Origin: Kibdelosporangium banguiense
GTDB lineage: Bacteria; Actinomycetota; Actinomycetes; Mycobacteriales; Pseudonocardiaceae
NCBI RefSeq assembly: GCF_017876405.1
Contig: NZ_JAGINW010000001.1
Span: 62,001 to 126,000 of the forward strand
DNA: 64,000 nt
Direction of reading: 5' to 3'
Below are positions 62,842 through 64,000 of this stretch, piece after piece; position 1 is the stretch's first letter; each line of letters starts with the position of its first letter. Both the position numbers and the translations under genes were made by a program. The notes under the pieces were generated by a model, which saw only the letters and a program-made list of their open reading frames with translations, had not been told where the DNA came from and ran no database searches.

Positions 62842-64000
62842 GCGCGTACCTCCGACCAGGTGACCGGCAACTCCTGCAGGCCACGTACCAGGCGGCCATG
62901 TTTCCACGGCACCTGCGCGGCGTCCACGGCGAGCCGGATGTCAGGCAGACGCCGGATGAACGTACCCAGGGCGACCTGCAGTTCCATCCTGGCCAGTTGC
63001 GCGCCCAGGCAGTGGTGCACGCCGTGCCCGAAACCGATGTGCTGGCTGACCGCACGATCGACGCGTAACTCGTGTGGGTTGTCGAAAACTCGCGGGTCAC
63101 GGTTGGCCGTATGCCCGTCGATGAATACGCCTTCACCTGCGCGGACCGTCATGCCGCCGACTTCGACGTCCTCCATGGCGATACGGACGAGGCTCGTCGC
63201 GGCTCCCAGCGGAGTGTGCCGCATCAATTCCTCGACCGCCGGTTTGACCAAATCGTGGTCGGCCCGGAGTTTCGCCAGCTCATCCGGGTGTGTGAACAGG
63301 TTGTAGACGAAGTTGCCGAACTGATTGGCGGTCGTCTCGTGCCCGCCGACCAGCAGGCCGACGGCCAGTTGAACGACCTCGTCCTCGTTGAGCCGGTCGT
63401 CGTTGTCCCTGGCCTGTATCAACGCGGTGAGCAGGTCGTCGGCCGGGTGCTCGCGGCGCTGGCCGAGCAGACCGGCCATGTAGTCCCTCAGATTCTCCTG
63501 CGCCCGCTGGATCTCGTCCGGCTCGTACGCGGTGAGCGCCATCGAGGCGTCGGTCCAGCCGCGGAACGTCTCCCGGTCGGCATAGGGAACACCGAGCATC
63601 TCGCAGATCACGGTGATCGGCAGCGGCCAGGACAGCGATTCCATCAGGTCGGCAGGGGGGCCGGCGGCGATCATCGCGTCGAGCAGTCCGTCGACGATCT
63701 CCTGGGCACGTGGCCTGAGCAGTTCGACGCGCTTGGCGGTGAACGCCTTGGCCGCCAGCCTGCGCAGCCGGGTGTGGTCCGGCGGGTCCATGTCCAGCAG
63801 GCCCTTTTTGTCGTTGATGAACTCCATCGGCCTGGGCACGTCCTTGCCGAACGCCGCCTCGCGGCTGAAGCGCGGGTCCGCAAGTACCACCTTGGCGTCC
63901 TCGTAGCGGCGCGCCAGCCACGCGTCACCGCCGTACGGCAGACGCACCCTGACCAGTGGTTCCCCGTCGGCGAGACCAGCGGTTTCGCCAGCCAGGTTGA
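62838..64000 (-). CDS. cytochrome P450, N-terminus beyond the window edge (partial)
   Basis: The reading frame stays open from the GTG at 63947 to the right edge (LAGETAGLADGEPLVRVRLPYGG), so the start lies outside. Visible motifs are the I-helix GGHETTANQ, the EELMRHTPL (ExxR) K-helix, and the heme signature FGHGVHHCLGAQLAR with the Cys ligand near the C-terminus. Typical of a bacterial class I P450. It is coupled to the downstream ferredoxin gene. Confidence 0.94.
   Translation of the reverse strand, partial: NLAGETAGLADGEPLVRVRLPYGGDAWLARRYEDAKVVLADPRFSREAAFGKDVPRPMEFINDKKGLLDMDPPDHTRLRRLAAKAFTAKRVELLRPRAQEIVDGLLDAMIAAGPPADLMESLSWPLPITVICEMLGVPYADRETFRGWTDASMALTAYEPDEIQRAQENLRDYMAGLLGQRREHPADDLLTALIQARDNDDRLNEDEVVQLAVGLLVGGHETTANQFGNFVYNLFTHPDELAKLRADHDLVKPAVEELMRHTPLGAATSLVRIAMEDVEVGGMTVRAGEGVFIDGHTANRDPRVFDNPHELRVDRAVSQHIGFGHGVHHCLGAQLARMELQVALGTFIRRLPDIRLAVDAAQVPWKHGRLVRGLQELPVTWSEVRA

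Overview
The window is high-GC DNA with frequent GTG/TTG starts, many 4-bp ATGA or GTGA gene overlaps and a gene order typical of the Actinomycetota. The order era, cytidine-deaminase-like, CorC-like, ybeY, phoH, rsmE, dnaJ, hrcA, hemW, sulfite reductase/cysH/sirohydrochlorin chelatase, lepA, transglutaminase/alpha-E/ATP-grasp, rpsT, holA, comEC, comEA, degV, octT-like, gpgP-like, rsfS, nadD follows the Rv2364c-Rv2421c stretch of Mycobacterium tuberculosis as I remember it. Gene content (secreted chitinase with DasR-type sites, TAP-like secreted hydrolase, P450) suggests a filamentous soil actinomycete, most likely Pseudonocardiaceae (Amycolatopsis, Kibdelosporangium or Lentzea type). The family assignment is inference.

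Layout. 0-10 kb: ribosome-maturation and stress backbone on the minus strand (era to phoH, HIT protein, rsmE, dnaJ, hrcA), interrupted by a secreted TAP-like hydrolase on the plus strand. 10-19.3 kb: accessory island with an unknown protein plus HTH-ImmA/IrrE peptidase, a kduI-kduD-IclR hexuronate module, an L-lactate permease, an orphan FtsX-extracellular-domain protein, and a FAD monooxygenase divergent from a TetR regulator across three operator copies. 19.3-29.1 kb: hemW, then a nine-gene assimilatory sulfur operon: sulfite reductase, a 52-aa zinc ribbon, cysH, cysD, cysN, a sulfonate-type ABC transporter and a sirohydrochlorin chelatase. It is preceded by a short Cys-codon leader peptide and four mutually complementary 6-mers that look like a trp-type transcription attenuator.

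29.2-44.2 kb: second accessory region with an enoyl-CoA hydratase, a secreted protein, a barstar/barnase-type immunity-toxin pair with a small membrane protein, an oxidoreductase, an APC transporter, a DUF4230 protein, three tandem translationally coupled DUF885 hydrolases, a GNAT, a nitronate monooxygenase-like enzyme, a GH18 chitinase behind two DasR-like sites, and a HigB-like toxin remnant with an intact HTH antitoxin coupled to a small (p)ppGpp-hydrolase-like HD protein.

44.3-61.8 kb: backbone again (lepA, PemK-like, M48 protease, transglutaminase/alpha-E/ATP-grasp operon, EamA transporter, rpsT, holA, a SAM-I riboswitch in front of thrC, comEC, comEA, degV, octT/gpgP-like genes, rsfS, nadD). 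61.9-64 kb: a nitroreductase and a ferredoxin-cytochrome P450 pair. The P450 runs off the right edge.

No rRNA, tRNA, CRISPR, transposase or integrase was recognised. The most interesting non-coding signals are the putative cysteine attenuator (20642-20772), the SAM-I riboswitch on threonine synthase (53571-53682), the triple TetR operator (18558-18607) and the paired dre-like sites (43088-43121).
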